Source: Myotis daubentonii
Lineage: Eukaryota > Chordata > Mammalia > Chiroptera > Vespertilionidae
Length of the DNA stretch: 64,000 nt
Reading direction: 5' to 3'
Assembly (NCBI RefSeq): GCF_963259705.1
Contig: NC_081844.1
Coordinates: forward strand, 104,558,671-104,622,670
Part shown: positions 1 through 12,414 of the stretch, in pieces
Layout of the letters: each line of letters starts with the position of its first letter
How positions within the stretch are numbered: position 1 is the first letter of the stretch
Translations under genes and position numbers: made by a program
Notes under the pieces: model-generated
What the model was told of the DNA's origin: nothing
Seen by the model: only the letters and a program-made list of their open reading frames with translations
The model's database searches: none

Positions 1-1599
1 TAAACGATCGGAGTGCTTGGACCAGCCTTTTTCAGGGCATGTGCCTCAGCCTCCGGTGTCTCTGAGACCTGAGTGAACTGGCAGCTGGTGGAGAAGTGCA
101 GCCGCAGATGTGTCTGGTCTGGCTGGCACGGTGTTAATTCAGTGAATCAGAACAATGCATCCTGTGGACAGAGTGTGCATTCCACACAGCGCATCTCTCC
201 CGCTGGCCTGTGTGGGGCGCATTCCCCTTCTTTATGTTGCTTGACCAGCCCTGCAGGTGTCTGCGTTGGCTCTACCTGCTTGGCGTTTCCTGGTAAAGAT
301 GGCCTGACCAGCTAGGTATACTGTGGCTGCCGGCAGGGATGTCACAATGCATCTTGGCTTATTAAAATGCTGAAAAGCTCTGCAATAAAAAAAAAAAATA
401 TACTCACTGGTTTATCTTTGCTTAAACCAAACTTTCCCAAATTATTTGAATGCAAAATCCTCCCCCCCACCCCGAATACCTAACACCATCCTATGGGACA
501 AGGATGTAGTTTTAGGAACATCAGCTTTTGAATCTTGTTATCTCCTGTCATCATGACTTGAAATAAAAAAGAATAAATATCTAGACACAACATCGAATAA
601 CTGTAAAGAAGTCTGACAAATCTGACAAGATACAAATTAAAATCCTTCTGTGTAACGAGAGAGATGATAAAGCTGAAAGACAGCAACAGTTGAACTGAAG
701 GAAAAACAAGAGAAAAGTCGTGCAATATGTCTCACTGGGAAAGGGTTAATATTAGCGAAACATAAAGAATTCCCCAAACCAGTGAAATATCCCCTAAAGA
801 AGAAATAGGGAAAGAATATGGACAGTCAATTTACTGAATACAGATGTTCAATCAACACCTGCACTCGCAACCAAAGAATTGCAAATTATATCTCATATAG
901 ACAAAATTAAAAAGATTTATAGTGTGGGGTTAGCAAGGTTGTAGGGAAAGAAGTCAAAGGAAATTGATCATTGCTTCTTTCCGAGGTAATATGACACTAT
1001 TTCCTAAAATGTATATGTGTATACCTTTGTATATATGTGTGTACATTTTGAAACTCTAATTTCTCCTCAAGCAGTCCATCCATCCTACTGAGAATCTTAC
1101 ACATACACACATGTATATGTCAAGTATTTTCTTACTACATATTTTATAGTAAAGATAACCTTTAGAGGAGGGCTTCAAATGGTATAGTGTACCTACAGGG
1201 CATCACTGTGTAGTGGTTAGAAATGAACAAAGTGCACTCTATGGAGTGATCTGCAAAAATACCAGTGGTATATGTTTAGCTGCAAAAAGCAAGTTGCAGA
1301 ACTGTAAACATTACATACATGTACACATACATGCATACACATACAAACACACACTCGTGCATAGAAAGCAGTCTAGAAGGAACTCACCATGCTGTTGACA
1401 GTGGTCCTTTCTGGGGAGGAGGTTCTGGGGCTGAGATGGAGTAGTGGGACTTGAGGGCCAATTTTCACCCCATTGCTTTAACATATGCACATTTTTACAT
1501 CAAACATGTATTACTGACATGTAAAAATGATAGAGAACAGGAAGAAAAGGATGTAGGCCCAGAGAGAGACAGTTGCTATTTGAGCGAGGTGGACATGTA

Positions 1600-1765
1600 G
1601 CTCCAGGGCTAGACCGTGGCTCTCTAGGCCGCCTGCCTGAAGCTGAATGCTGGCTCTCCCACTCACTAACTTTGGGACCTTGGGCTGGTTATTGAATTGA
1701 TGTGCTGGAGGGTCTTTATCTATGAAAAAAATTCCCTGGTAGGGCTGAACTAAGGTTTTAACTTA
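1600..1765 (+). repeat. MIR-like fragment
   Basis: GCTGAATGCTGGCTCTCCCA, TTTGGGACCTTGGGCTGGTT and TAGGGCTGAACTAAGG fit a diverged MIR. Confidence 0.55.
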
Positions 1766-1828
1766 AAATAAGAAGCCAAAATGAGAGGCAACAAGCATTT
1801 ATTTGGGATAAAAAAGAATTGCAATTCT

Positions 1829-2045
1829 GTCGGTGTGGCTCAGTGGTTGGGCATCGACCCAGGGACCAAAAAAGGTTATGGGTTCAATTCCTGGTCAGGA
1901 CATATGCCTGGGTTGCATGCTCAATCCCCAGTAGGAGTACATGCAAGAGGCAGCAGATTGATGATGTTCCTCTTTGATCGATGTTTCTCTCTCTCTATCC
2001 CTCTCCCTTCCTCTCTCTCTAAAAAACAATAAAAACATATTAAAA
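1829..2045 (+). mobile_element. Ves SINE (tRNA-derived)
   Basis: The head has a tRNA-like promoter: an A-box-like GGCTCAGTGGTTGG, and a B box GGTTCAATTCC at 1881-1891. A body reading CAGGACATATGCCTGGGTTGC follows the usual Ves layout. The tail is a TCTCTC pyrimidine run followed by A-rich sequence. The flanks 1813-1828 and 2046-2062 are diverged copies of one target site (AAAGAATTGCAATTCT-like), as expected for LINE-1-driven insertion. It was transcribed by RNA polymerase III when active and is non-coding. Confidence 0.92.
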
Positions 2046-3034
2046 AAAGGAATCGCAGTTCTTGGAACTCTGATTGATGCAGAAACCCAAATAGAGTCCT
2101 GTTTACAGAGTGAAGGCAAAGGGATTTTATGAGAAAGGGGAAGGGCAATGATTACATGCATAGCATAAAGGAATTTCTTTTGGTGTCAGCAAACTGAGTT
2201 ATTCTTTAGCCAGACAGGCCTGGTTACTGATTCCATCTCCAAGAGTTCGTAATCATCAGTCCTTATGGTTAGTTCGTGTACTTCCCCCATTAGCTCTGCA
2301 GACAGTGGTTGGTAAGATGCTGTTGGTTGGGCCAGTCTAAATGTTATTTGCCCAGTTCAAACATTCCAGGTTTGAAGGTATAGGAGGGGCTGGGCAGCTC
2401 CTCCAGAAGGCCTTGCTTAGGCCACTTTTCACAAAGGTTTAACAAAGGAACCTAGCAGTGACATTTGACGTGGTTTCTGCCCCACTGAACTACTCAGAGA
2501 CTAGTCCTAATCATGTATGTTGACTAAGAAGCTGACTTGCATATGACTAGGATGTGATTTTCTTTAAGAAAGGAATTTTTACTATTTTTTATTTTGGTCT
2601 GACTATAAAAGAGTGATACTTGTTGACTGTAGAATACTTAGAATATACATAAAAATAAAAAGTAAATTAAAAATTCACAATACCCCTAGATTCTTAAATG
2701 TTATTTTCCAGCCATGTGACTTATAACTCCTTCTAGGGGAATGGCAGTTCCCTCTGCTGCTTAGTAAATGGTACTGCCATGTGAGAGGGTGGGGATGCCT
2801 CCTGCCTCTGGGTGCATCAGTCAAGGTGCACAGAGGGAAGGACAATCCACCATGAGGCCCAGTTCCCCCACACCAGCTAGTGGACCAAGATGTGCCCGCA
2901 ATTGTTCACACATTGGCCAAGGAGAGAAAATCTGCATGATTCGGCCCAAAGCCATCCTCACTACCAACAAAACAATTCAAGCACCCCATCTTCCAATAAC
3001 GATAGAAGTTACCATTTGTATTTTTAATCTTCAC

Positions 3035-3170
3035 AATCCTGCAAAATAGGTTTTACTTCCTCAGTTTTACAGCTGAGGAGATTGAGATGTCAGAGAGGTT
3101 GTTTTGTCCAAAGCCAGGTGGCTTACTAAATAGAACCAGGATTTGACTGAAGAGCCGTATAACTTCTAAG
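3035..3170 (-). repeat. MIR-like fragment, antisense
   Basis: CAGTTTTACAGCTGAGGAGA and GTCAGAGAGGTTG are antisense MIR-like text. Confidence 0.55.
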
Positions 3171-3412
3171 TCTGTGGATTTTCTATACATTACTGCCTCC
3201 TTGAAGACAGAGGCAGTTGTGACTTACTTTTGTATACAGTATATGCCTGCCTATGTTTTAATCTACATAGAGTTTCAAATCACTGTAGCTGTGCCCAGGA
3301 TGCACGATCAATCTCCCTTGATCTGTGTCCAGTGGCCAAGTATCCTCCTCACCACACCGCGCAGAGTTGTTGGATGTGGGCATCACTCATGTTTACTTAC
3401 CTTCCCACCTAG

Positions 3413-3483
3413 GTGGCGGCTTTGAAATACATCCCATCTGTCCTCCATGATGTGGAAACGGTCTTTGATGCGAAGTTACTCAG
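3413..3483 (+). CDS. DOCK2: DOCK2 internal exon (first of three in window)
   Basis: This 71-bp internal exon encodes 23 codons plus two bases, reading VAALKYIPSVLHDVE then TVFDAKLL. It is flanked by a pyrimidine-rich acceptor ending CCACCTAG and a consensus donor GTGAGAA. The final AG joins the first C of the next exon to make a serine (intron phase 2). The text matches the helical region of DOCK-A exchange factors, just upstream of a segment I recall as typical of DOCK2. DOCK2 activates Rac in blood cells with ELMO1 and drives chemokine-guided migration of lymphocytes and neutrophils. This exon is in the armadillo-like scaffold, not the catalytic DHR-2. The exon call is firm. The choice of DOCK2 over DOCK1 or DOCK5 rests on recalled family text and could not be checked by search. 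Confidence 0.9.
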
Positions 3484-3774
3484 GTGAGAACTTATGATGT
3501 ACTTTCCTGGGCTCTGTTATCAAGCCAGGGACTCAGAGGCAGAGGAGGGCTCCTGCGGGGGATTCCCAACGGGCATGCCATTTAATGTCCGGTATAAATG
3601 TCTCCATTTCACCTGGGCTTGAAGGTGATTTGGGGTTTTAGTCTTTGCTTCAAATGCCCTTTTGCTTTCTCCTTCTTCACTCTGTTCTTCTCATGAAATG
3701 AACACACTATTGTAATGTGACTGTGCTGTTAGAGTGGAGCCATCTGAGCCAGATATGTCCTTTCCTTCTTCTTA

Positions 3775-4005
3775 AGTTCCAAGTTAACATATAGAAGAAA
3801 TACTTTTAGATTTAGAAAGGAGTTGCAAAGATAGTATAGCGTTCCCACAGGCCCTTCTCTCAGCTTTCCTTAATGTTCACCTTTCCCGTATCTATGGCAT
3901 ATTTATCACAACTGAGAACTTCACCCTGGTACAAGTCTACTCACTGTACCCCTTTCTTCACTCAGATCTCACCAGTTGTTGTTGGTTGTTGTTTTTAACT
4001 GATGT
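3775..4005 (-). mobile_element. old LINE-1 3' fragment, antisense
   Basis: The text GATTTAGAAAGGAGTTGCAA, GGCATATTTATCACAACTGA and CAGATCTCACCAGTTG is the familiar antisense of an ancient mammalian LINE-1 3' region, heavily diverged. Confidence 0.55.
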
Positions 4006-4979
4006 CCTATTTCTGTTTATATGACAATTTTTGCTGGCTTCTTCTCATCTTTCTGGCCTTAAACTAAATGTTAGATTCTTGGAGAAGTTAACTCTGTAAA
4101 GAAATTAAGTTCCTTCCCCAGCCTGCACCATCACTCTCTGTCACAACTTCTTATTTATTTTCTTATAGCATATATCTCTTGCATTTGTTTATTTACTTCT
4201 GTGTCGTATGTGGGCCTCCATTAGAATACAAGTTCCAAGCCACTGTGACAGAGTCTCTTCCCATTGTCTCCTCACTGCTCTGCACATTGCTGGTCACATA
4301 TTACGTAGATACTTAATAAGTACTTGAAAGAATGAATGAACACAGGGAGCTCATTTTGGAAAGCTCATAGGGGCTATAATTTTGTTTCAGTGATAGTTTT
4401 ATTTTCACTCTATTTGGGAACAGCTATCTTCTTTTTCATGTCCCAAGTGGGTTATAACCGACAACTTTTTATATATTTTTTAAATTAAGGACCTTGTTTG
4501 ATCTTAAGACTTATCATAAAGCATTACTAAGCACATAAAACATCCTATCTAATAAAAGAGAAACATGGTAATTAGCATACGACCGCTACCCTTCCCATTG
4601 GCTAATCAGGGTGATATGCAAATTAACTGCCAGCCAAGATGGCGGCCGGCAGCCAGGCAGCTTAAACTGAACATGAGGCTTGCTTGCTTCAGTGATGAAG
4701 GACTGCAACGTTCCCCACCTGCCTTGCCGGCCTCTGAGCTTGCAGTTTAAGAAACATTGTAACATATAGAAGCTAAACAAAAACCCCAGAAACCAGCTTT
4801 CAGCCGGCTGGGATCTCAGAGCTGGAGTTGATACAGAGTTCGATTATAGAACTGAAACAAACCAGATACCTGCTTTCAGGAGCGGAGGCCTAAGAGCTGG
4901 AGCTTCAGAGCTAAAGGTGGCCCAGAATAAAAAAGAAAAAAAAAGAAAAAAAGGAGCAGTTGGGAGTTTCAGTCCCAGC

Positions 4980-5213
4980 CTGAAAACAGCCCTCAGCCCC
5001 TCACCCAGACTGGCCAGGCACCCCAGTGGGGACCCCCACCCTGAAGGGTGTGTGACCAGCTGTAAGCAGCCATCATCCCCTCATCCAGGCTGGCCAGGCA
5101 CCCCAGTGGGGACCCCCACCCTGAAGGGTGTGTGACCAGCTGCAAACAGCCATCAACCCCTCACCCAGGCTGGCCAGACACCCCAGTGGGGACCCCCACC
5201 CTGATCCAGGACA
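4980..5213 (+). repeat. 80-bp-period minisatellite inside the Helitron
   Basis: About three copies of a unit containing CCCCAGTGGGGACCCCCACC recur at 5021, 5101 and 5181, an exact 80-bp spacing. Copies differ by a few substitutions and the last is truncated. The core CCCCAGTGGGG is itself palindromic. Confidence 0.92.
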
Positions 5214-5261
5214 TCCTTCAGGGCAAACCAGCCAGCCCCCACCCATGCACCATGCCTCTAT

Positions 5262-5345
5262 TCTATATAGTAAAAGGGTAACATGCCTCCCAGCACCGGG
5301 ATCAGCGGAGCTGCGAGGCCTCCCGGCACCAGGATCAGTGTGACA
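5262..5345 (+). mobile_element. second Helitron-like 5' end inside the Helitron
   Basis: The text TCTATATAGTAAAAGGGTAA followed by CATGC resembles the 5' terminus of bat Helitrons and of the two short copies at 19082 and 60576. It suggests that a second Helitron (5262-6268), sharing the same 3' end, was joined to or inserted into the first. The base before it is T rather than the expected A, so this is tentative. Confidence 0.5.
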
Positions 5346-6112
5346 CGGGGCAGCACCCAAACCCCATTATCGCCCTGTGGCTCTGTGTGTGACAGGGGGC
5401 GGGGCCACAACTTCCCTATCCGCCCTGCTCTGTTCGTGACTGGAAGGCGCCCCAACCCCCTGATCAGCCCTGCTCTGTGCCTGATATGGGGGAGCTCCCC
5501 ATCCCCCTGATCACCCTGCGGCTCTGTGTGTGACAGGGTGCGGCACCCCAACCCCCTGCTCAGCCCTGTTCTGTGTGTGACAAGGTGTGGCGCCCCAACC
5601 CCCCCAACCCCCCCACCCATGGGCCCTGCTCTGTGTGTGATGGGGTATAGCCATAACCTCCCCATCAACCCTGCCCTGACTGTGACAGTGGTGGTGCCCC
5701 AACCCCCTGATCCGCCCTGCTTTGTGTGTGACAGGGGGCAGTGCCCCAACCCCCTGATGGGCCCTGCTCTGTGCATGACAGGGGGAGCTCCCCAACCCCC
5801 TGATCGGCCCTGCTCTGTGCGTGACAGGGGGGAGCTCCCCAACCCCCTGATTGACCCTGCTCTGTGCGTGACAGGGTACGGAGCCCCAACCCCCCTGATG
5901 GGCCCTGCTCTGTGGGTGATAGAGGGCGGTGCCCCAACCCCCTGACCCGCCCTGCTCTGTGTGTGACAGGGGCGGTGCCCCAACCCCCCAATCAGCCCTA
6001 CCCTGAGCGTGACTGAGGGTGGCATCGCAACTTTCCAATCCGCCCTGCTCTGTGCATGACAGGGGGCGGCGCCCCAACTCCCCAATTGGCCCTGCTCTGA
6101 GCCCGACCAGGG
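5345..6112 (+). repeat. 47-bp-period GC-rich minisatellite inside the Helitron
   Basis: About 16 diverged units of the form CCCTGCTCTGTGTGTGACAG followed by GGGGCGGTGCCCCAACCCCC. Unit starts at 5701, 5748, 5794, 5841, 5888 and 5936 give spacings of 46-48 bp. Because 47 is not a multiple of three and the unit lacks stops, long spurious ORFs arise on both strands (up to 275 codons on the minus strand). These are not genes. Confidence 0.95.
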
Positions 6113-6299
6113 GCTGCACCTAGGGATTAGTCCTGCCCTCTGCCACCCGGGAGCAGGCCTAAGCCAGCAGGTTGTTATCTCCTGAGGGGTCCCAGACTGC
6201 GAGAGGGCACAGGCTGGGCTGAACCCCCCCCCCCCCAGTGCACAAATTTTTGTGCACCGGGCCTCTAGTTAGTAAATAAGGTGATATGATAATGAAGTG

Positions 6300-6515
6300 A
6301 GAATCTGGTTTTAAACCCCTGTTTCTTCAACCCCTTTGCTGTGTAGCCTTGGGAAACGTAGTTAACCTTTCTCAACCTTGTAAATACTTATCCTACTTGG
6401 AAAATTGGGATAAGTATCGGAGCTATCTCATAGAGTTAGTCTTGAGGTTTAAAGGGCATCATGGATGTAAAGGGCAAAACACATGCCGGATGCACAGTCA
6501 GTGCTCAGGGTGACT
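6300..6515 (+). repeat. MIR SINE
   Basis: TGTAGCCTTGGGAAACGTAG, ATTGGGATAAGTATC and CTCATAGAGTTAGTCTTGAG fit a diverged MIR. Confidence 0.6.
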
Positions 6516-6603
6516 GGCATGACTTTTCAGATTTTCACGTCTTTGCATGCTATTAGTGTTCAACATCAAGACTAACTGCACATCTTCACTGAAGGTTTAC
6601 TAA

Positions 6604-6894
<291 letters not shown>

Positions 6895-9689
6895 TGATCC
6901 TGCTCCTTACATGCTTGCCTGGACAGAGCAATCTGCCCAATTACTAGACCGGCTCTCTAACCACTCCCTTAATCCGAGTAAATGAGAAAAGTGTCTAAAC
7001 TGACAACTTAGAAACCAGAATCTAAACTGATTGTAGAAGAGCTTAGGTGGCATCGTTTGTCTGTCCTGAGAAAGTTTAATGAGGTGGTAAATTTGGAGTG
7101 GGATGTTTTGGTTTTTCTACTCTATGGTTTTTTGCTTATTTCTTCAACTTGAGAGGAAGTAGGTGAAGCTGCTTTTGGTAGAAAGACCCTGTTATGGAGA
7201 AGTTCTCAAAATTTCCAGAGGATAAGAATGACCTGGAGAGCTTGTTTAGACGTGGATTTCTACAACCTATCTCAGAGATTCTGATAGAGTGGGAATTCAT
7301 TTTCTCTTTCAGTTTTTTAAAAATGTGAATCGGCTTTGAATAGGTGATGCATTTTACAAGGATCTAAATGCCGGGGTCTGAGAGGGTGCCACCTGCAGGA
7401 GATGCCCCCAGACCCATGCATAGCCACTGGGTCCCCTTCCCTAGAGGCAACCCAGGGGTCCCAGTCTCCAGTGTTTGCTTCCAGGGCCTCTGGATACATG
7501 GATTCCCAACCGTGGAGTTGATCCTTTAACAACACTTTGCTTAAACTTTGAGGGTCAACTGGCCACAGGTCAGGAGGTGGGAGATACTGGTCTCACAGGC
7601 TCTCAGCACTCCTTCACAGGCCAACTGAAAAAAATCGGAGTCTTAGTGGGCCTGTGCAGCTCACACCCTCGTTCAAGTGTCAACTGTTTGCAACACATCC
7701 TCCCCTAGCCTCTAATTATTGTTGCTCAAACAGTAGCATGTCACACAACTACCCTGTACTCGCCTTCCTTCCCTCACTAATGCTATTTCCTGGAGAGCAG
7801 GGCATGGCCGTGGATTTGAACAGGAGTGTGGTCAGCCTCCTGCTCACCCAAACTGACCTGGTAACCAGCAGTCCTAACCAGCACTCCACTGTCAAGGGCC
7901 TCCTGTTTTTGAGGCTAGAGAGCTAGGTGGCCACACCTCCTCCAGAGAAGACCAGATAGGACTTAGAAGTCTCTGTTCACTGTCCCCCACAGCTCCAGCC
8001 ACACTCAGCCTTCCTGGCATCACGCCTGTATGTGAGGGTAGAAACAGTGACTCGAGGGCGAGCAGTGTTCTCTGTAGCCCGAGATCAACCCTTTCCAATT
8101 AGGTCCCTCTGTGTCCATCCTGGTGTCAGTAAGCCCCCTGGGCAAGGAACGAGAGACTGGGGAAGCAGAGGGTCAGTCAGCACCCAACTGGACTTCATGC
8201 AGAGTGAAGCTTGAATATTTATGTAAATTTCCTGGTAATCACTGAAATAACCAGGAACCACTTTGCTGTAAACATTTCTTCCCCGATTGCGTGGTTAACA
8301 TGGTGCATCCGAAGTCGCTGTGGGAGGCCCTGGCGTTGAGGATAAGACAAGGGCCTGGGAAGAAAGTGCTGTGTTTTATATTCATGTCTGTGGCTTCCTG
8401 ACTGTTCAGACAGATGTGTGACAACAGATTCATGCAATGCATCTATGCTTTGTTTGTGCAAGGTGGCTTGGCAAGGTGATTGGACATGAATCCTGGTGAG
8501 TCGTGTTGCATTTTTTTTTTACTACTAGCTTTTTTCAAGTGAACGTGCCGTGGTTTTCAAGTTCTGACTTCCACATCGGAACCAACTGCCCTCACGCTGA
8601 AAGCTTTGAGACATGTCTGCCCCTTCCTGCCCTGGCAGGCCCTTCTTGGATCTCAGGTGGTGTCACTGTAGAGATGAATCGAGTCCCCTCCTAGGGACAT
8701 GACAAGGACAACGCTGGCTCCATGTGGTGCTGCACAGGCATCAGAGAGCAGGGTTACTCAGCTCTCCTCATTGTTCAGAGCTGCCGTCACTGTCGGGCCC
8801 TGCTCAGTGTCAAGGCCGGATGGAGTGCGGGCACCGTCCCGGTGGGGCACGGGTTGTCAGCTCCAGCCTGGAGGAAGGCGGAGTAATTCCTTACCGCAGC
8901 CACATCTCCTGGGCTAGGCCATGGCCCCGGAGGGTTAGCATAGTCCCAGGGCCAGCTGCACGGCTGCTGCTCACCAGGCCTCCTGCGTCTCTGAGTTTCA
9001 GATTCAGTAAAAACCCTCTGATTAATATTAACAGACAGAAGGCCAGTGCTGTACACAGCTACAACAGTAATGCAAAATTCTTAGCTTCAACACATACAGA
9101 TGTTAGAAGTGGGTGAGCAGAGAGCCCTTTGGGGGCCCATTTTAAAGAGGAGTCAACGTGTAATTAGTCTCCTGTCTTTGGCTCACACGTGAACACAGTG
9201 TGCTGTATGCATAGCTTAAGGAGCCTCCTCTCCCACTGTTCATTTGCTAAGTGAACCCTCTTCCCAAAAGAACCCCCGAGGGAAACTCCAGCTCATCCTC
9301 TTTCTTAATGAAAACAGTCCGAATCCATGCGTGCTTCTGGGGTGCCTGTGTGTGAGCGCTCCCTTCATACCTGTCTGTGAGGTGAGTTGGGTTCCTTGGC
9401 CAAGCCTGAGCTGTAATGAGATCCCTCCTGTTCTCCCTGTGCAGTGTCCTGAGCCTCAGGGACCTGATTTGCTTTGTGCCTGTACCAGTTTTATCTGCAA
9501 GATGTGCAAATTGCCTGGATTATTGTAGGTGATGTCAGCTCACACAGCCTTGAACATTGCCATCAGCAGAGGGCCAGAGGCTCTTAGGCAGTCTCTGAAA
9601 TGTTGGCCGCCTGTCTTATTGGCCTGTCTTCAGGAGGATCCTATGGAAAAGGGGAGACACTTCACTGCTTAGGGCTACTCGTTCTGGGG

Positions 9690-9865
9690 TCTTACTAGGC
9701 CCGGGTTAGATTCCTGATGCAGCCCCTTCTCAGCTGTGGGACTATGGGCAATTTACTTAACCTCTCTGAGTCTCAGTAAGCTCATCCATAAAATGGGAAA
9801 AACAATAACAGTGTTGTGTCTGTCCTGGAAGGCTGTTGTGTGGGCTAATGAGACGGATAGTACAT
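9690..9865 (+). repeat. MIR SINE
   Basis: ATGGGCAATTTACTTAACCT, CTGAGTCTCAGTAAGCTCAT and CCATAAAATGGGAAAAACAA are diagnostic. Confidence 0.75.
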
Positions 9866-10003
9866 TATTATCACAGAATAATGCCCCATTCCCAGCGGCC
9901 ACTGTTATTCCTGGCGTTGTGGTTATTCTTTCTGCTGCTGCTTTCATTTTCCCAACTTCCACCTTGACCTTTGGATTTCCTTCAATGAGGGTGTCCTTCA
10001 TGT

Positions 10004-10215
10004 TTTTTTGTTGAATATATTTTTATTGATTTTAGAGAGGAAGGGAGGAGAGGTAGAAACATTAATGATGAGAGAGAATCATTGATTGTCTACCTTCTGC
10101 ACGCTTCACACTGAGATTCAGCCTGTACCCCGAGCATGTACCCTGACCGGGAATCAAACCATGACTTCCTGGTTCACAGGTCAACACTCAACCACTGAGC
10201 CATGCTGGCTGGACA
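10004..10215 (-). mobile_element. Ves SINE, antisense to the gene
   Basis: Read on the minus strand it starts with CCAGCCAGCATGGCTCAGTG, has the tRNA-like B-box region (GGTTTGATTCCCGG) and ends in the AATCAATAAAAATATATT tail. The target duplication CCTTCATGT flanks it at 9995-10003 and 10216-10224. Confidence 0.92.
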
Positions 10216-12104
10216 CCTTCATGTCTGATAGTTGCACGTAACCCTGAGCCAATCTTCTTTGTTTCCCTGGAACCTACGTGCTTTCCTCAGGGTCTGAGAA
10301 ACAGGGGACTTAGAAGGGCTGGTCTGTATGTGCTTCCCATGCTGGCCTTGAATAGTTTCTCCAGGTTTTATTTCATTTCCCTGGAGTATTTTACAGAGCA
10401 CCCATGCCAGGGTGTCTGGAAGGAAAAGTATAGGTCAGGGTGAGGTGTGAATAGTTTCTCACTTTACTGTTTCCCTTGCTGCAGCCTCAACAGAGTTGGG
10501 GACACCTGACAGCCATCCTCTATCATGATTTGCTCCTTGGGGCTCGTCAGAACACACACACGCACGCATGCACACATGTGCCCATGCATGCACTTTTTTC
10601 CTTTTTTTCTCTCCTGGAGGCAATTGCTTTTGACTTTTACTTGGCCTGTGATCTTGAGTAAATTACCTAATCCATTTAAATTTCAATTTCCTCCTCTCTA
10701 AATAACCACAGCATGGGTCTCATTGGGCTGTGGTTCAGACTCAGGGGCATAATGTGGCTTGTTATCTGGGGTGCGAGGGAGTTGAGTCACAGCAGTCAAG
10801 GTCCCGGTGGAGTGACTGGCCCTGTGTGAATGACGGCAGGGACAGTGGGAGGAGAACTGGGACATCTGTGCAGACTAATTTGCTCTCTTCGCCAGCCCAA
10901 GCTCAGACTTGCCTGGTGGTGAGGATGGGAGACGAGGAACAGATAGGCCCTGGGAGAGCTCTGAGGGGAGGCTGTGAGGAAGCCAGGCCTTCTGGTCCTT
11001 TGGAACAGATTTGTCCCTATGAGAACCTAATCTCTAAGTAATGTGTCTTTTTAGTCTGATGCTAATCAGATACGCCATCTGGTTCAGTGTAAACTGCTTT
11101 AGGATCCACATTGCTTGCTTTTCTCAACTTCCAAAACAAACAGAGAAGGAGTGGAAAAGGGAAAGGGAGAGAGAGAGACAGAGAGAGACAGAGATTTGGA
11201 AACTCTTCCCATGTTTATTTTCAGCCAATGGGTTTTTCTTTAGAAACTTTATCGAGCTGTTCTCTGAACACAAAGCATAGAGTTTTCTCTTTATCCAGAT
11301 GCAGTTTCCTTCTTCCTCCCCTTCTTATCTGTTGCCCACAGTATCTGGAGCTGCTGGGCCCTCATTTCACCATGGGCTGGGCCACTGCAGGGGAGCGGGG
11401 GGCGGGCCAGGTTGGGAGGTCCAGCTCCATAGGGGTTTCTCTTTTCTAATGACCACACCACCGTAGCCTGGCCTGGGAATAGAGAAAAGTCCGCTGACTC
11501 CAGCAGGCATTACTCTGCCTGGTGAGCTGATGTAAGGTCTCTGAGTCTCCAGGGTTCCACCTCTGGAAAATGTGAGTAAAAATGTTGCCCTTAGAATATG
11601 GACTTTTCATTTAGGCTCTGCTTTTTTATGATGCTGGCTTCGTCACTTCCTAGCTGTGTTCCTTGAAAAAAGTCTCTTTAGCTACAGAAATGGAATAGTG
11701 TAAGTAAAAGAACTAGCAAAATTCCTGACATCATTGCTGGCATCTGTTCTTGAGGCATCTGTTGTATCACAATACTGACCACAAGAATAATAATGGCATC
11801 AATATCTTAAAGGGAGAGACTTACATTTATTAAATGTCAACTATATAGGGGCTATACAGACAACACATGTGTTAAATTCTTACAACAACTCAGTTACGTA
11901 GGTATTATCCCCATCACATAGATGGGGAAACCTCCAGGGTCAAGTAACTTTCATCCCAATGAGACCAAAAGTTACACCATATATTTGGACATTAGTGTAT
12001 TAGACCATGTGCTGCTGGGGTAACAAATTGATCCCAAAATCTCAATGGCTTAGCAGTGTAAAAGTTAATTACTCTCTTGCATAAACCTGATGAAGGTCCT
12101 ATAC

Positions 12105-12414
12105 CAGTGGTTCTCAACCTTCCTAATGCTACGACCCTTTAATACAGTTCCTCATGTTGTGGTGACCCCCAACCATAAAATTATTTTCATTGCTATTTCA
12201 TAACTGTAATTTTGTTACTGTTATGAATCGTAATGTAAATATCTGATATGCAGGATGTATTTTCATTGTTACAAATTGAACATAATTAAACATAGTGATT
12301 AATCACAAAAACAATATGTAATTATATATGTGTTTTCCGATGGTCTTAGGCGACCCCTGTGAAAGGGTCGTTCAACCCCCAAAGGGGTCCAGACCCACAG
12401 GTTGAGAACCTCTG
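12105..12414 (+). mobile_element. SPIN-type hAT transposon, non-autonomous (310 bp)
   Basis: The left terminus is CAGTGGTTCTCAACCTTCC and the right terminus is the complement-like CACAGGTTGAGAACCTCTG. A perfect 8-bp target duplication TCCTATAC is at 12097-12104 and 12415-12422, the signature length for hAT. The interior (ACAGTTCCTCATGTTGTGGT and CGACCCCTGTGAAAGGGTCG) is what I know from SPIN, a family spread between tetrapods by horizontal transfer. No transposase is encoded. Confidence 0.9.

Larger units (their letters stand above)
1..3412 (+). other. DOCK2: DOCK2 intron, 3' part
   Basis: This is intronic sequence upstream of the first visible exon. Frames are closed and I see no earlier DOCK exon in it. 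It contains MIR-like pieces, a Ves SINE, a short CA/TA-rich patch at about 1305-1350 and A/T-rich stretches near 2570-2700. Nothing else in 1-1600 or 2100-3030 is recognisable. Confidence 0.8.
4543..6268 (+). mobile_element. HeliBat-type Helitron, non-autonomous, 1.7 kb
   Basis: The element starts with TCCTATCTAATAAAAGAG after an A. It ends with a near-perfect hairpin GTGCACAAATTTTTGTGCAC (6238-6257) followed by GGGCCTCTAG and a T, the CTRR terminus and A/T target of Helitrons. It has no inverted termini and no target duplication, as expected for rolling-circle transposition. No helicase or Rep coding sequence is present, so it is non-autonomous. The inside is a mosaic: a GC-rich leader (AAGATGGCGGCC), an 80-bp minisatellite, a second Helitron-like 5' end at about 5262 and a 47-bp minisatellite. 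Confidence 0.9.

Noticed and set aside
1829..1900. tRNA gene
   Set aside because: The A/B-box-like text belongs to the tRNA-derived head of a Ves SINE. The cloverleaf is degraded and a SINE tail and target duplications follow.
5258..6119. Long ORFs on both strands (275, 202 and 139 codons)
   Set aside because: They follow the 47-bp minisatellite in rotating frames. The proteins are Gly/Pro/Arg-rich repeats without any domain.
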